This document shows, piece after piece, positions 21,026 to 31,791 of a stretch of DNA of 64,000 nt (position 1 is its first letter; every line of letters begins with the position of its first letter). The DNA comes from Agarophyton chilense (taxonomy: Eukaryota > Rhodophyta > Florideophyceae > Gracilariales > Gracilariaceae). A program made the position numbers and the translations under genes. The notes under the pieces were generated by a model. The model did no database searches. It saw nothing but the letters and a program-made list of their open reading frames with translations, and had not been told where the DNA came from. Location: the NCBI GenBank assembly GCA_030374765.1, contig JARGXX010000031.1:310001-374000 (forward strand), in the 5' to 3' direction.

Positions 21026-22687
21026 TTAAGCTGCGGTAACTCTTATACCACCATAGAAGTCTGAATCACCTTCAAAAGTTTCAACAGAAGTAGATGGCAA
21101 GTCCGTAGTGGCCATCGAATAATTATCATTCCCAATGAAGTGGACGTTATCGCGGTACGTTCCAAGGTGTTTTCTGTTGAAGAGTAAAGGAGACGGTGAA
21201 GACACTTCCGCGTGAAGTACCTTGGACGGACGACGTCCAGTAGGTTGTCGGGCACAGAGTGAGTCTCCCTCAGCTTGGGCGTACTGTATCAGTTCGAAGT
21301 AGGAAATCCTTCGTTTTTCTTCACGGCGTCGCGCAACAAGCGCTCTTATGGCAGGATCAAGTCCATCAACAAACATTGTACACCGCTCGGACGCGGAATA
21401 CACATTACCACATCGGTGAAACGCCTTCTTCAAACGAGTTGAATAGACCGTTTCGGTTTCACCAGGCTTCTGTTTCGTATCGCGGAGAGCGAGGATTTCA
21501 TCCTGAATCGCGGTACCAGTGACGTATGACCTCAAAAGGTATTGAACGGCTTCGGGCCAACATGGAACTCTTCCTTCCGAGGCTCTCGAGGATCCTCGAA
21601 CTGAATTGTACTGATCTTCAGCCATTTCTTTAAGGAAGTACGGTACGGCAATGTAAGCTTGCGCCTGGTTCATTGGAAGGATGTCAGCTTCCTGAATCAA
21701 TCTTGCAAGAAAGTTAAGTATTAGAATAGGATCGTCACCATTGAATTCCTGCAAACGCAGTGTAAAACCCATTCTTTTGATACAGTCATTGACTTTTCCA
21801 GTGCCCTGGGGTGTGCGACTCAACGAGGACGAGTCCAGCCGATAGTAACGGTACGAAAGTAGCTTCCGGTATAACAGATTCGTCGACTTCGGATCCTTCA
21901 ATCCAAGGTGACGGCAACCCTTCTTGCGGGAGCGAAAAACTCCTTGGGTAGTACGAGTAAACTTCGAACGTGTCATCCGAGAATTTCGGTGGTGATTATC
22001 TTCTTCTGAGGAGTCAGAGGATGATTCCGCATAGTGGCGGTTAGAATGAGAACTAGATGAACCCGAACTGTAACGTACATCTTTTTTGGAATGACGACGA
22101 CTTCGTTTCTTCTCGAATCCAATCGAATGAACTGACTTGGCAATTTCATCCGCCTTGGCCGCAACTTCTTGAACCAATCGGATTGTCGCTTCAAGCGTGT
22201 CCAAACGACCTTGGAGTCGTTGTGAGTTAGCGCGGACGCCATCCACGTGGTCTGCGTATTCCTTTTTAAAAGTGCCTGGAACACCCAGACATTCCAAAAT
22301 GAAGTTCACATCTCTTCGAAGGACCCAAATTTCTCCTAAAACATCCCGAACATGGGCGTCATCCACAATACGACGGAGTTCGGTAACCTCAGGTAACAGA
22401 GAAATATGAGCGATATTTGCAATGTGCAAACGCGAGTCCAAGTTTTGGTACTCAGTCGACTCAATGATTCGGTTTACCGCTGACGGTGTTTCAACCATTG
22501 GTTTTGGTACCGCAGGGGGGACCAATTGATGTTTAGAAGCAGATGAGGGCGCTCCACGAGCTTCAATATCATTTTGATCAGCAATTAATTCCTCCGAAGC
22601 GGAAATCTGCGAGCGCAATTCAGCACGTGCTGTACTCCCTGCCGCTCGTGCGGAGCCCTTCCTTGACGTGGGGGTAGGCTGGGACAT
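21026..22687 (-). CDS. gag: element W gag, long intact ORF (capsid region)
   Basis: A 553-residue frame from the ATG at 22687 (MSQPTPTSRKGSARAAG). I chose this start because X gag begins at the equivalent MSSPTRGSTTG; the open frame extends upstream into the leader without a better start. Features: a Ser/Ala-rich N-terminus; a segment with heptad-like 'LRRDVNFILECLGVPGTF'; a Ser/Arg/Asp-rich middle; the capsid with 'KRMGFTLRLQEFNGDDPIL', 'QAYIAVPYFLKEMAEDQ', 'EAVQYLLRSYVTG', 'FHRCGNVYSASERC' and 'MFVDGLDPAIRALVARRREE'. The frame shifts after residue about 550, so nucleocapsid is out of frame. Gag would assemble the intracellular particle. The LTR at 22849 lies just upstream, so this is a 5' end of an element. 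Confidence 0.85.
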   Translation of the reverse strand: MSQPTPTSRKGSARAAGSTARAELRSQISASEELIADQNDIEARGAPSSASKHQLVPPAVPKPMVETPSAVNRIIESTEYQNLDSRLHIANIAHISLLPEVTELRRIVDDAHVRDVLGEIWVLRRDVNFILECLGVPGTFKKEYADHVDGVRANSQRLQGRLDTLEATIRLVQEVAAKADEIAKSVHSIGFEKKRSRRHSKKDVRYSSGSSSSHSNRHYAESSSDSSEEDNHHRNSRMTRSKFTRTTQGVFRSRKKGCRHLGLKDPKSTNLLYRKLLSYRYYRLDSSSLSRTPQGTGKVNDCIKRMGFTLRLQEFNGDDPILILNFLARLIQEADILPMNQAQAYIAVPYFLKEMAEDQYNSVRGSSRASEGRVPCWPEAVQYLLRSYVTGTAIQDEILALRDTKQKPGETETVYSTRLKKAFHRCGNVYSASERCTMFVDGLDPAIRALVARRREEKRRISYFELIQYAQAEGDSLCARQPTGRRPSKVLHAEVSSPSPLLFNRKHLGTYRDNVHFIGNDNYSMATTDLPSTSVETFEGDSDFYGGIRVTAA

Positions 22688-22828
22688 ACTGTAAACAGTG
22701 AACCCACCACTTCGAAATACCAAGTAAACCAAATCGAAAGCCTCGAAGAGTAATAGCAAAGTAACAATGAATATCCGTAGCAAAAGGGATCTGATCTTCA
22801 AATCTTCAATACCTGTCAGGTTCTTCCC

Positions 22829-22846
22829 TTCTAAGTCAGGAGACCA
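22829..22846 (-). other. putative primer-binding site of element W
   Basis: On the minus strand TGGTCTCCTGACTTAGAA begins 2 bp after the LTR end. It differs by one base from the same site in element X, although the surrounding leader sequences differ. Confidence 0.6.
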
Positions 22847-22848
22847 GA

Positions 22849-23657
22849 TGTAGAGCAATCCCAGATGGGGAAGTACGTCTCGGGTGTTCGAGTCCCGCTC
22901 TCGTGAAGAGGGGTAACTCAGCGAACGAGCCTTCGTGCCACCGATGCGTGGGTGTAGTAACACGATGGTTCAGGCAGTATCAACGAAGGTGATGAACCCA
23001 GGAAAAGGGGAAGAATCAAAGGGGAATCCAAGGACAAGGATATTCTGCGGACAACGGCAAAGTGTAGGGCGAGAATGTAGGGCGAAATAGGACAAACGAA
23101 CAGGCGTACAGAACTATGAAAGGGGTATCCACACTGGATAAGCGAAAGAAAAACGGGTAAAAACAACCCTATACAGGGGTGGTGTACTGACCTAAACACA
23201 AGAAAACCAACAAAAGAAAGAAACACACCAATATCGATGGTGCAGTGACGCCTGAGCTTCCCGAGGGGATAGATTAGCCAAAACGGTCGCGGTTCCTCCC
23301 GTTAAGAGACGGAGACTCGCGTAGGCGACATAATCTAGAGCCAAGCACTCGGTTACCATTTACTTGGTGGTAGCGATGGCGTTAAAGCCATCGCTAGAGT
23401 CTATTCTAGACAGTGAACTACACGTGTAGACTATAATAGTGCAAACCTGGTACATACACGTATCATACGTGTAACCCCAGCCTTGCACGTCCCTCGGTCC
23501 ACTACGGTCCTACTGTAGAGACTTAACTAACATACCTTCTAAGGTGTCTAAAATACTAAAACTGATATTACTCATAAAATCACCAACGCGGTCCCCGATA
23601 CATCGAACGCCATATGAATAGTGCCCCGACAGGGTATACGCGCACGCGTTGCTCTAC
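22849..23657 (-). repeat. element W 5' LTR
   Basis: Runs, in plus coordinates, from TGTAGAGCAATCCC to GCGTTGCTCTACA, an 809-bp block sharing both ends and several interior motifs with the X LTR but strongly diverged. In element orientation it is the 5' LTR, with gag following on the minus strand. The matching 3' LTR is not found, so W is truncated. Confidence 0.75.
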
Positions 23658-23749
23658 ATAAAGAACTGCATCATTGAACCGAATTGTTGGAGAATGTCGA
23701 GCATTTTTGAAAGCCGACGTCTTCTTTGATTCATCGCAGCCCACCTCAC

Positions 23750-24900
23750 CTTACTTTTTTTTCAATTTAATATTCTTCAATAGTCCGTAGTTCATCGGCC
23801 AAATACCCACTTCCTTGAAGCTCTTGTTGATGGTTAACGGAGTTTTCACGTGATACTTCTCCATTGCCAACTTTATTTCGAATGTAACATTACCATTCGT
23901 GAAATCCTCGCTGAGAAGGAGCGCATATCCTACATCACGAGTTTTTTATTTGAAATTTTTGTTAATATAGGAGTTACAAGGTTAAAGGTAATGTGAGGCG
24001 TGCCCTGGTCATTGAATGACATGTCTTTTGTTTTTGGTGCATACATCGATCCACTACATGCCTTTCCTTGAGCTATGTTTGTCGAGAAGAAAATAAAAAT
24101 CTCTCTCTTGTGGTATAAACTGCCAAACATACCGCACAAAATGATGCATTAGCACTGTGAGAGTTTTTTTATCTATGAAACCTTTTCGGCGGACCTATCA
24201 CTGTGATGCCGTTCATAATTGAGTCATCTACACACATCCAGCTGTATCGGGCGGAAATACTCGAAGCCTGGATAGTAGGAATGGGATGAATCCAATCTGG
24301 AACTAACTTTTTCCCTGCTGCAATGAGGAACGGCGGTGCTTTTTTCTCAAATGTATTTCGCAATTATGACTGCTTTAAGATGTTTTCCGTTGTTCTTAAG
24401 ATTATGGCGCCTATCGAGAAAATGTGATTTTAAATAACAAAAGAGTATGACGTGATTTCCTTACTATAGGTTTACGGCTGTGTAGTCTAGGTTTAAGATT
24501 TATCAGAGTCGTAAAATATTGTTGCATGGGTCACTCTCAATTCTTGTAATACATCTCTAAGAATGCCAAACTGTTGTAGATGTTCTCTCTCGAAGTATTT
24601 GTGGGACATATGCTCCGTGTTGCTAAAGGTCAAATTTCGATTTCATACCAGAACTGAGGGTATTGCAGAATCCGATGGAACGCATGTGCGGTATCCTTTT
24701 CTACTATCCGCTATCACTTTCGCCAAAACGCTTTTCATAGCGTTTATGCCAAATGTAAATCCTTTTTTGGCGACAAAAAGTGCGCATTCAACCACTAAAC
24801 GTTCATCAAACTCTGTCAAAATATGTTTGCCTAAATGACACGATGCGGGGTGACCACTTGCAGATTTGGAGCACCCCGGGGGTGACACTGTCTGCTGGGG
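23750..24900 (-). pseudogene. decayed pogo/Tigger-type transposase
   Basis: The minus strand, read across several frames, gives the order of a pogo-like transposase. A CENP-B-type HTH comes first ('ILTEFDERLVVECALFVAKK' and 'GFTFGINAMKSVLAKVIADS', within 24643-24888). Next come 'ITVIGPPKRFHR' and the DDE core 'KGFIDKKTLTVLMHHFVRYV'. The signature 'LLDKHSSR' follows, then 'HYL-PCNS-INKNFK' and a C-terminal 'TINKSFKEVGIWPMNYGL'. This matches the family pattern LLDGHSSH and THLLQPLD. Frame changes and stops are frequent, so it is dead. The GGGG/TTTT-rich segment at 24880-24990 separates it from the next HTH fragment. Confidence 0.7.
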
Positions 24901-24975
24901 TTGTTTTGGGGTTTTTTGCTTTTTTTGGCTTCAGGGGTTTTTGGGGTTGTTTGCACCTGTCACCCAGAAGGTGGT

Positions 24976-25390
24976 CTAATCCTGCAAGCGTTCCCCCCCG
25001 AATTGCACAATATTTTTTCTACCTGACTTGTTTGAAACGGAATCAAGCAATCTCTTTGGAGTTGTAGATTCGTTGCGTTTGAAGGCTTCGCAAATCCGAT
25101 AGACGGTTGCCCGAGAAAGGCTACACGATGACGAAATCGTTTGAATTGCCGCGTTGCTCTTCAAGAGGTGTGCGGCATTTTTGCGGGTGGTTTTTTGTAT
25201 GCCTCGAAATTGGTTTTGATGTTTGAGTTTGGATGTTTTCCTTCTCGTTGAAGCAGGCGTTTTGGCGTTCCCCAAGCAGACATGTAGTGGAATAGACAAA
25301 TCGCGAGGGAAGCTGGGGCTTCGTGACCTTGAGTCTGTGAGCGATGGCAGACACCGAAATGTGTGACTCTCAGGAGAGGTGAAATTTATC
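24976..25390 (-). pseudogene. transposase HTH fragment (Tc1/mariner-like)
   Basis: Minus-strand frame 24976-25392 contains a helix-turn-helix, 'KNAAHLLKSNAAIQTISSSC' followed by SLSRATVYRICEAFKRN, and then the basic 'KSGRKN' common after the first HTH of Tc1/mariner/IS630 transposases. An overlapping frame ('MSAIAHRLKVTKPQLP') suggests an earlier frameshift. The right end is cut by the left LTR of the copia element at 25387, and the left end by the GGGG/TTTT-rich segment. No catalytic domain is left. Confidence 0.45.
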
Positions 25391-25473
25391 AAACATTACA
25401 GTAGAAATATCCTGTACATAAGACACACGACGACGAGATCGAAGTAAAGACGAGTCAGAGCCTTCCTCTCACA
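25387..25473 (+). repeat. copia 5' LTR
   Basis: 87 bp, differing from the right copy at only a handful of positions. Very short for an LTR. Confidence 0.8.
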
Positions 25474-25486
25474 GGTTATGGACCCG
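25474..25486 (+). other. copia primer-binding site, possibly half initiator-Met tRNA
   Basis: GGTTATGGACCCG directly follows the 5' LTR. Its complement, GGGTCCATAACC, resembles the anticodon arm of initiator tRNA-Met around the CAT anticodon. Several copia lineages are known to prime from the 5' half of that tRNA rather than from its 3' end. One or two bases differ from the usual loop, so this is tentative. Confidence 0.45.
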
Positions 25487-25721
25487 ATGCTACGCCAACA
25501 TCGAACGTAACATCCCACCGCCACTCCACCAGCTCCTTATCCTCACAAAACCGCTCCCGCACCCCTCTCCAACGACGAAGACGCCCGACCCCCGGGAAGA
25601 CCGTCGCCAACGACGGCAAAAAATCAAGGATATCAACGACATCACAAACAAACTCTACCAACAATCCATCGTAGCATCAAACGACAACCACAATCCACAC
25701 GACACCACACAGCACAAAACT

Positions 25722-26640
25722 ATGGACAACGAACGTCAACCGCGACTTCCGGAACTAGACACATCTAATTACGCCCCCTGGTACTTAACACTCGAAACAT
25801 ATGCGACAACGATCAAAGCCAGCGTCTACTACACCAGCAATCCTCCCCTTCCGCAAGACCCAGCAGCACTAGATCTCCACACAACTCGAAAGTCCAAACT
25901 ACTGTCAGCCATCCTGAGCAGCGTCCCTTCAGCAATACTCGGACTCCTACTAGTACCAGAGGATCGTCCTACCTCGCATGATCTCATCACAGCAATAAAA
26001 AACATATCAATCAGTCCACCAAAGACGACCACAAATACCTGAAGACCGAAGCCGAAAATGTCAACTACACCGCCGACACCAACATTGACGATTACGTGAA
26101 AACTCACACAACCATTCGCCAAAAAATGATTGCAGCGCGACACCCCAACATCTAAGATGAACAGACTACGGTTGATTTCATTATCAACGGGTTGAAAAAA
26201 GAGACAACCCTCACCTCCATTCTAGCCCCCATCGTCCTTCAAAAACCCAACACAATCAAGGAATTCGTCAGAAGCTTTAAAGAACTTCATGGCCTCTACC
26301 ACCGCAACACTCATCGGCCCCGCACGCATCCACATCCACGCAATTTACAAGAGATTATACACCAATGCGATTCACAGGAGACTACTTCCCACGAGGCTGC
26401 AGGCAATTCAGACGCACGTACAGACCCTTCCACCGTGGAGAGAAATACACCCAACGCCGACTTCCGCCAGGATCCATACCGTGCAAATTCCACACCGCCC
26501 TCGGTGTACCCTACATACACACATATGAGGAATGCATGGATCGCAGGCATTCCAAACTTCACGCCAAGACGCAAGCTCGCATGGACACCCTGACGCCGAT
26601 ACACCCTCCCTACCACTACTATTATCCGCCGAACCATTAG
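25722..26640 (+). pseudogene. gag: copia gag, broken
   Basis: The ATG at 25722 starts MDNERQPRLPELDTSNYAPW, a typical copia gag opening ('L...NY..W'). The frame ends at 26042, and gag continues in others: 'TVDFIINGLKKETTLTSILA', 'IKEFVRSFKELHGLYHR'. A metal-binding motif is visible at about 26480-26545, with IPCKFHTALG followed by VPYIHTYEECMDR, a C-X2-H...H-X4-C arrangement in place of the usual CCHC knuckle. Gag would form the particle and bind the RNA. Frameshifts prevent translation as one protein. Confidence 0.75.
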
Positions 26641-28140
26641 ACCCCCCCCTCCGGGCAATGCGACTTCCGAACAGGAAACCAACAACGATGGTACGTTCAT
26701 CCTGGACAGTGGGGCTCACCCCACACACCTCACCTCCCCGACATCCACAATGACACCGACTACACACCCCATGATAACCCACACCGCTACCGATTAACAG
26801 ACACCATGCACGCATCATGGAACAATCAGCATTCGCCCCCAGAAGAGTAAGGAAACTCTGAAAACACACGCCGTGGCGAACAAATACATCCAACACAACC
26901 TCATCTCCGTACACGATCTAGCATCACGCTATGGCCTCATTGCCTTCACGCCCACCACAGGTTATGTTATAGACACACAAACCAACCCCCCAAAGATCTT
27001 AGCGCAGGCAAAGTGGAAAAACAATCAGTATCGATTGAAAGGACACATAGAAAACAATACACACGCTTACACCTCGAAAACGATACCCCGTAGATCGCCA
27101 GTTACCAAAAAACCGACATCCCCTCCACGCCATTCTTTCCTCCACACAAACAAGACCAATCCGCCTCAGCCCACAAAGACTGCAACGACACCAAGAGCAC
27201 CAACCGTCACTAGCAGTCTCAATACGCGCAACAACATCCACACCATGAATATGATGCACAATCCGACAATCATCACACCACAAACAGAAGTTCAGACAGC
27301 AGTACAAATCTGGAACCTAAGACTAAACCATGTTCATCCAGCTAAACTGGCACTTACAACAACCCAAAGACTAATTCCCTCCATGCTTAAGACCCTCCCC
27401 AAGGACGTCACATTATCATGCAGCGCATGCCGACACGCACAACATTCCCCAGCGCCACACAACCCCAAGATCCACTACTATCCAGTCGGCGCGTAAATCA
27501 GCTCGGATACTTGCAGGCCGGTCAACCCAACCTCCACGCATGGTAACAATCACATATTATTAATCATATGTGCAAGAAGCCGCTTTGCGATCGCCCATTT
27601 CATCAAAGACCGCAAACAAATCCCCAGTTACATTGATACCACGCTTCACCACATCAAGAATCGAATGCAACACCCCCTCTCCGACTTCAGAAGCGACAAC
27701 GCCAAAGAATATACATCAAAGACGATGACCGCTATATACAACAAACATCAGGTACAACACCATCTTCGCACGCCCCATCAGCCGCGAGAAAATTCCATAG
27801 CCGAACGATTCAACCGAACCATGATGAATTCCGTTCGTGCCCTGCTCCACACAGCCAAACTCGACGACATGTATTGGGAAGATGCAGCCAAAGATACAGT
27901 CTTCAAATATAACCTATTACACCACTCATCTACCAATACCTCTCCCTTCCAACAATGGTACGGTACACCCCCAACAATCTCCAGAATTTTCACATTTGGG
28001 GAACTAGGTACCATACCGGCATACGCACCAAAACAAAAACTACAAACAAGAGCCGACCCGGCACGTTATATGCAAGCAGTTACCCTTAAACATATAATGG
28101 TACTGAACCTACGAACGCAACAATACCAGCAAATACGAGC
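26641..28140 (+). pseudogene. pol: copia protease and integrase, broken
   Basis: The protease appears at about 26680-26760 as GTFILDSGAHPTHLTSP (active-site DSGA). Frame 26873-27496 carries 'YIQHNLISVHDLASRYGLIA' and the integrase zinc domain, 'IWNLRLNHVHPAKLAL' with 'LSCSACRHAQHS' (H-H and C-X2-C). Frame 27665-28144 holds the integrase core: 'DFRSDNAKEYTSKTM' and 'HQPRENSIAERFNRTMMNSV', the second and third acidic catalytic positions. Next come 'LLHHSSTNTSPFQQWYGTPP' and 'FTFGELGTIPAY'. A frameshift between 27497 and 27665 breaks the protein. Confidence 0.82.
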
Positions 28141-29870
28141 ATAAGGTTTTCTTCCATATCACCAAAAACACGACCCCACCATCACTGCAGCAACAGCGTT
28201 CAAAGCCCGAGCCCTCTCCAAGCAACGCATACCCACACAAATTCAAGTTCACACCCCTCCCCCAGCCAATCTACATCAAGCTCGACGCTACCCCGATGCT
28301 CTAGAATGGAAAAAAGCACACAATCTGGAACTCGACAGTATCGACCAACACAACAGCATCCGCTGGTTACCCAAGCAATTCATTCCGCCAACGGACTACA
28401 TCATACCCCTAATGATGCTCTATAGATATAAACGGTCAGCAGAGGGTGACATACGGCAACGCAAAGCAAGATGAAATCTCCAAGGGGACATGATGAAGCC
28501 AGGCCTACACTACAATCCAAAACATACCACAACCTACACAGCTGACAGAATAACACAACGCCTAATCCACGCTTTACACACAATGCATAACATGCCCCTC
28601 GAACACTTCGACATAAAAAGTGCTTAACTCCATGAACCTTACCTTCACGATCGACCAATATACGTCAAACAAATGCAGCGGTTTGACGGGACGTACGCTC
28701 ACGACGGAAAGTACGGTCAACTCATTGGCAACCTTTACGGATCGCCAACAGCCGCTTATTATTACAATCATGGACTCAAGACCTTCCTCACCAAATTGGG
28801 CTTCACAGCATCGCAGCACGACCCGTGCCTCTACATACGGCACACAGACACCGTTATACTCATCGTCAGCACGACAATCGACGATTTTCTGGTCCGCGCG
28901 GTAACCAAGCCCCTCATCGACCAATTACATAAGCAACTTCTGCAAAAATACAAGATCAAGAGATTAGGAACCCCCAATCGCTTTCTTCATTGGACTCTCC
29001 CACATATTACAGAAGGATCACTTCATGTCTCACAACCAGACGCGATCGAAGCAATCCTCGAACAAACAAATATGGGCAACTGCAATCCGGCATTAACCCC
29101 CTACCATCAACGTAAACCCCTAGATCAACAATCAGATACCGCAACACTCTCATCCCACGAGGCTTCCAGGTACCGACAGATTCTAGGCGAAATACGATAT
29201 ATGGCAGACAGCACGCGTCCCGACACCATCTACGCCACGAATCGCCTCGCTCAACAAATGCACCACCCTCAACAGCATCACTGGCAGAACTTCAAGAAAC
29301 TATTACGCTACCTCAACATAACCAAAACTTATGGTCTACTGTTCAAGAAAGGTAACAAAACCAGCCACCCACATACCGTATTCAGCGACGCGGACTATGC
29401 AAACGAGAAGAACCGCAAATCGATAACGGGTACCGTTCACTGTATCAACGACACCCCTATATCGTGGCTTTCTAGAAAACAATCAATTGTGGCCTTATCA
29501 ACGACCGAAGAGGAATACATTTCCGCCACTCACTCCACGCAACACACACAATGGCTACAAGAACTCCTGGACGACACCACAACTTCTCCAATATCTCCCA
29601 CCGCGCATCACATCGACAACCACTACGCCATCATGATAGCAGAAAATCAAGCCCCGACAAAACGAAGTAAATACATAGACATTTGACATCACTGTCTCCA
29701 ACATCATATCGCTAATGCGATCATCACGCTACACCGAATCCTAACAAAGGTTATGACAGCCGACATCTTTACCAAACCGCTCCACAGAGATCGCTTCCAT
29801 TATCTCCGAAATCGGTTACAGGTCTGCCCACGCCCCAGTCAAAAATGCGTCGCAGCAACCGGGGACTGTC
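28141..29870 (+). pseudogene. pol: copia reverse transcriptase and RNase H, broken
   Basis: The reverse transcriptase start is in several frames ('KRSAEGDIRQRKARWNLQGD', 'LEHFDIKSA', then a stop). From 28673 a 337-codon frame gives 'YGQLIGNLYGSPTAAYYYNH', the motif 'TTIDDFLV' in place of the usual YVDD, and then 'YRQILGEIRYMADSTRPD'. RNase H follows with 'TVFSDADYANEKNRKSITG', 'ISWLSRKQSIVALSTTEEEY' and 'HTQWLQELLDD', and after a stop at 29684 'VMTADIFTKPLHRDRFHYLR'. A second TGTCAAACACC with a purine run before it at 29861-29877 is an alternative LTR start. Confidence 0.85.
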
Positions 29871-29914
29871 AAACACCCTCTTGAACAAGACTATGGCTAC
29901 GCCACATTTTTAGG

Positions 29915-30001
29915 TGTCAAACATAACAGTAAAAATATCTTGTACATAAGACACACGACGACGAGATCGAAGTAAAGACGAGTCAGAGCCTTTCTCTCAC
30001 A
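29915..30001 (+). repeat. copia 3' LTR
   Basis: TGTCAAACATAACAG to CTCTCACA, near-identical to 25387-25473. Confidence 0.8.
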
Positions 30002-30285
30002 AAAACTCATCACAATTTGAGCCGTTTCTCAATTTGAGTCGGTGTGATTGCTACCTACTGTACTACTGTACTCACACGCAGCGACGATTGGGCAACCGTA
30101 CTAACGATGGTGACTCTGCACTGCTAGCTAGCTAGACTGCAGATTAATCATTTTAAACCCCTGTGGCCTACAGGCACCGACAGATGTTCTTGAGGTCGCC
30201 ATCTGCAACTGCGAGGGAATATGAGCAATACCTTCCACCTTCTTGTTTCTTGGATTGTTGGTTTGCCACTTTCATGTAAGTCATA
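30002..30285. other. short spacer, no gene
   Basis: Contains the direct repeat 'caatttgag(c/t)cg' twice (about 30010-30045) and a 'ctagctagctag' run. No element end or coding region is visible. Confidence 0.3.
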
Positions 30286-30412
30286 AAGTCTGTTTCAAAA
30301 ACATATCCCTTGCACAAATATTTCGTAAATTGCCTTTTCGACTACAGTACACTCAATGAAAACAACACATGAAAAATATCAAGTCAAAATACTGTTTCAA
30401 AAACATATCCTT
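30286..30412 (+). repeat. left inverted repeat of the mariner-like element
   Basis: Two copies of the CATATCC motif, at about 30291-30309 and 30394-30411, in the same orientation. Confidence 0.65.
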
Positions 30413-30833
30413 TCGTCAGTCATATTCTCTACAGCGCGCTTTTAGTAGTTTGTTTTCGCCTCTTTAACCCTACTGAAACTTGCAGAGAGTGTTTTAATTT
30501 ATTCAATAAAAAAATGAATTAAATTAAACGTGATTCTTTCATAGTAATTTGTGATACAAACTTTCGAATAAAAACCTGTACTGAACTGTCTAATTTGCCC
30601 ATAAATCATCTGATCTAGCACTCCATTGGTGTTTTCAGTAAAGTGTACATCGGAAATTCGTCATGAAAGATCCGTATCAGTCATATTTAAATCATTCATG
30701 TACTGTTTCTAAACATTTGACTTTTTTACAAGCGCATTATCCTGCTAAAAATCATAATTTAATTCATACGTAAAGTAGGAATAAAGTAGCATATAACTTT
30801 CTAACACTTTATCATAACTTTTTAAAGCCATTT

Positions 30834-31749
30834 TGTGGAGCAAAACCCGGCGACGGGAAGTGCTCTCAAGGTGTTCGAAGCCTTGCTCCCTGGGGGAGGC
30901 AGAATCAGAGACAGAGCCCTCCGTTCCACCCGTAGTGTGGGGTGTAACTCCCACGGGGGATTCCGGCAGTACCGACGGAGGTGAGGGGTAGAAACCGTTG
31001 GATCGGGAATGTGTATGGGTATCCCAAAGAATGGTGGAAAATCCGGCGAAGAGGAAAAACGGGGCGAGGGTAGGGCACTAACAGGCATCGGACCCGAGAA
31101 CCAGAAAAGGGGCGAAACAACAAAAGAAACCCAATACAGTGGCGAAAACCTGTCCTCGAAAGGAAACACAAAAAGCACGCAACAATTAATCAGAACCCCC
31201 ACGGGGTATCGTGCCCGCAGGTCGTCTGAGCGGTCCCAAGGGGGTGGTTGCACGGAACCCAAACATGGGCACTCTCCAAGTGGAGTCGTGTCCCTACGCA
31301 GGCGTTGCTAACCAGAGCCCGTTCCGGGTTGTAAGGCCGAAACGATGGCGACGAAGAACCTCTAAAGGTATCGAAGACCAACCTTGGTTACCATTTACTC
31401 TGAGCTTCGGACTGTCAGATCTCATCTCCCTAAGTAGGGCCCACTAACTAAAATCTACAGTAGTGCACACCTGCTCAGGGCCATACACGTGGAGATCCCA
31501 CTGTCAGGGCCCAAAAGTCCAACGTTCTAACAAATATCCGAAAATCGGTGCCAAAATTAAGCCACGTGTATCACGGGGCCAATCCAACCATGGGCCATCC
31601 GAATTGTCACTTCATAGGCGAACTCTAACCAGAAAACAGTGCCACCTCAGCACAACTTAGAGGGGATCATAGTCATAATCCTCGGAGGTTTCAATCCTCA
31701 TTCTATGAGTTGCATCTTCAAGTATCCCCTAACTGGGCGTTGCTCTACA
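30834..31749 (-). repeat. element X 3' LTR
   Basis: In plus coordinates TGTGGAGCAAAACC to GCGTTGCTCTACA. Near-identical to 41614-42529 and to the inverted solo copy at 2269-3191. The polypurine tract AAGGAGGGGAGA (minus strand, 31750-31761) abuts it, which fixes it as the 3' LTR. Confidence 0.93.
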
Positions 31750-31791
31750 TCTCCCCCTCCTTAAGACGAGGAAGAACATTCCGAGCCGCGG

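Larger units (their letters stand above)
25387..30001 (+). mobile_element. Ty1/copia retrotransposon with very short LTRs
   Basis: Near-identical 87-bp direct repeats at 25387-25473 and 29915-30001 (starting T(A/G)TCAAACAT, ending CTCTCACA) enclose a plus-strand gag-PR-IN-RT-RH region. That order, integrase before reverse transcriptase, defines copia. Flanking 5-mers AAATT (25382-25386) and AAACT (30002-30006) match at 4 of 5. The left end interrupts the transposase HTH fragment. The polyprotein is broken by several frameshifts and stops although the LTRs are alike, so it is a fairly young but dead copy. Confidence 0.85.

Noticed and set aside
815-23657. LTR 815-1598 and LTR 22849-23657 as the two ends of one element
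   Set aside because: The sequence between them contains gag-pol in the opposite orientation, and flanking 5-mers do not match.
25829-26914. Minus-strand ORFs opposite copia gag
   Set aside because: Shadows of the gag region in CA-rich sequence; Cys/Val/Gly-rich with no family features.
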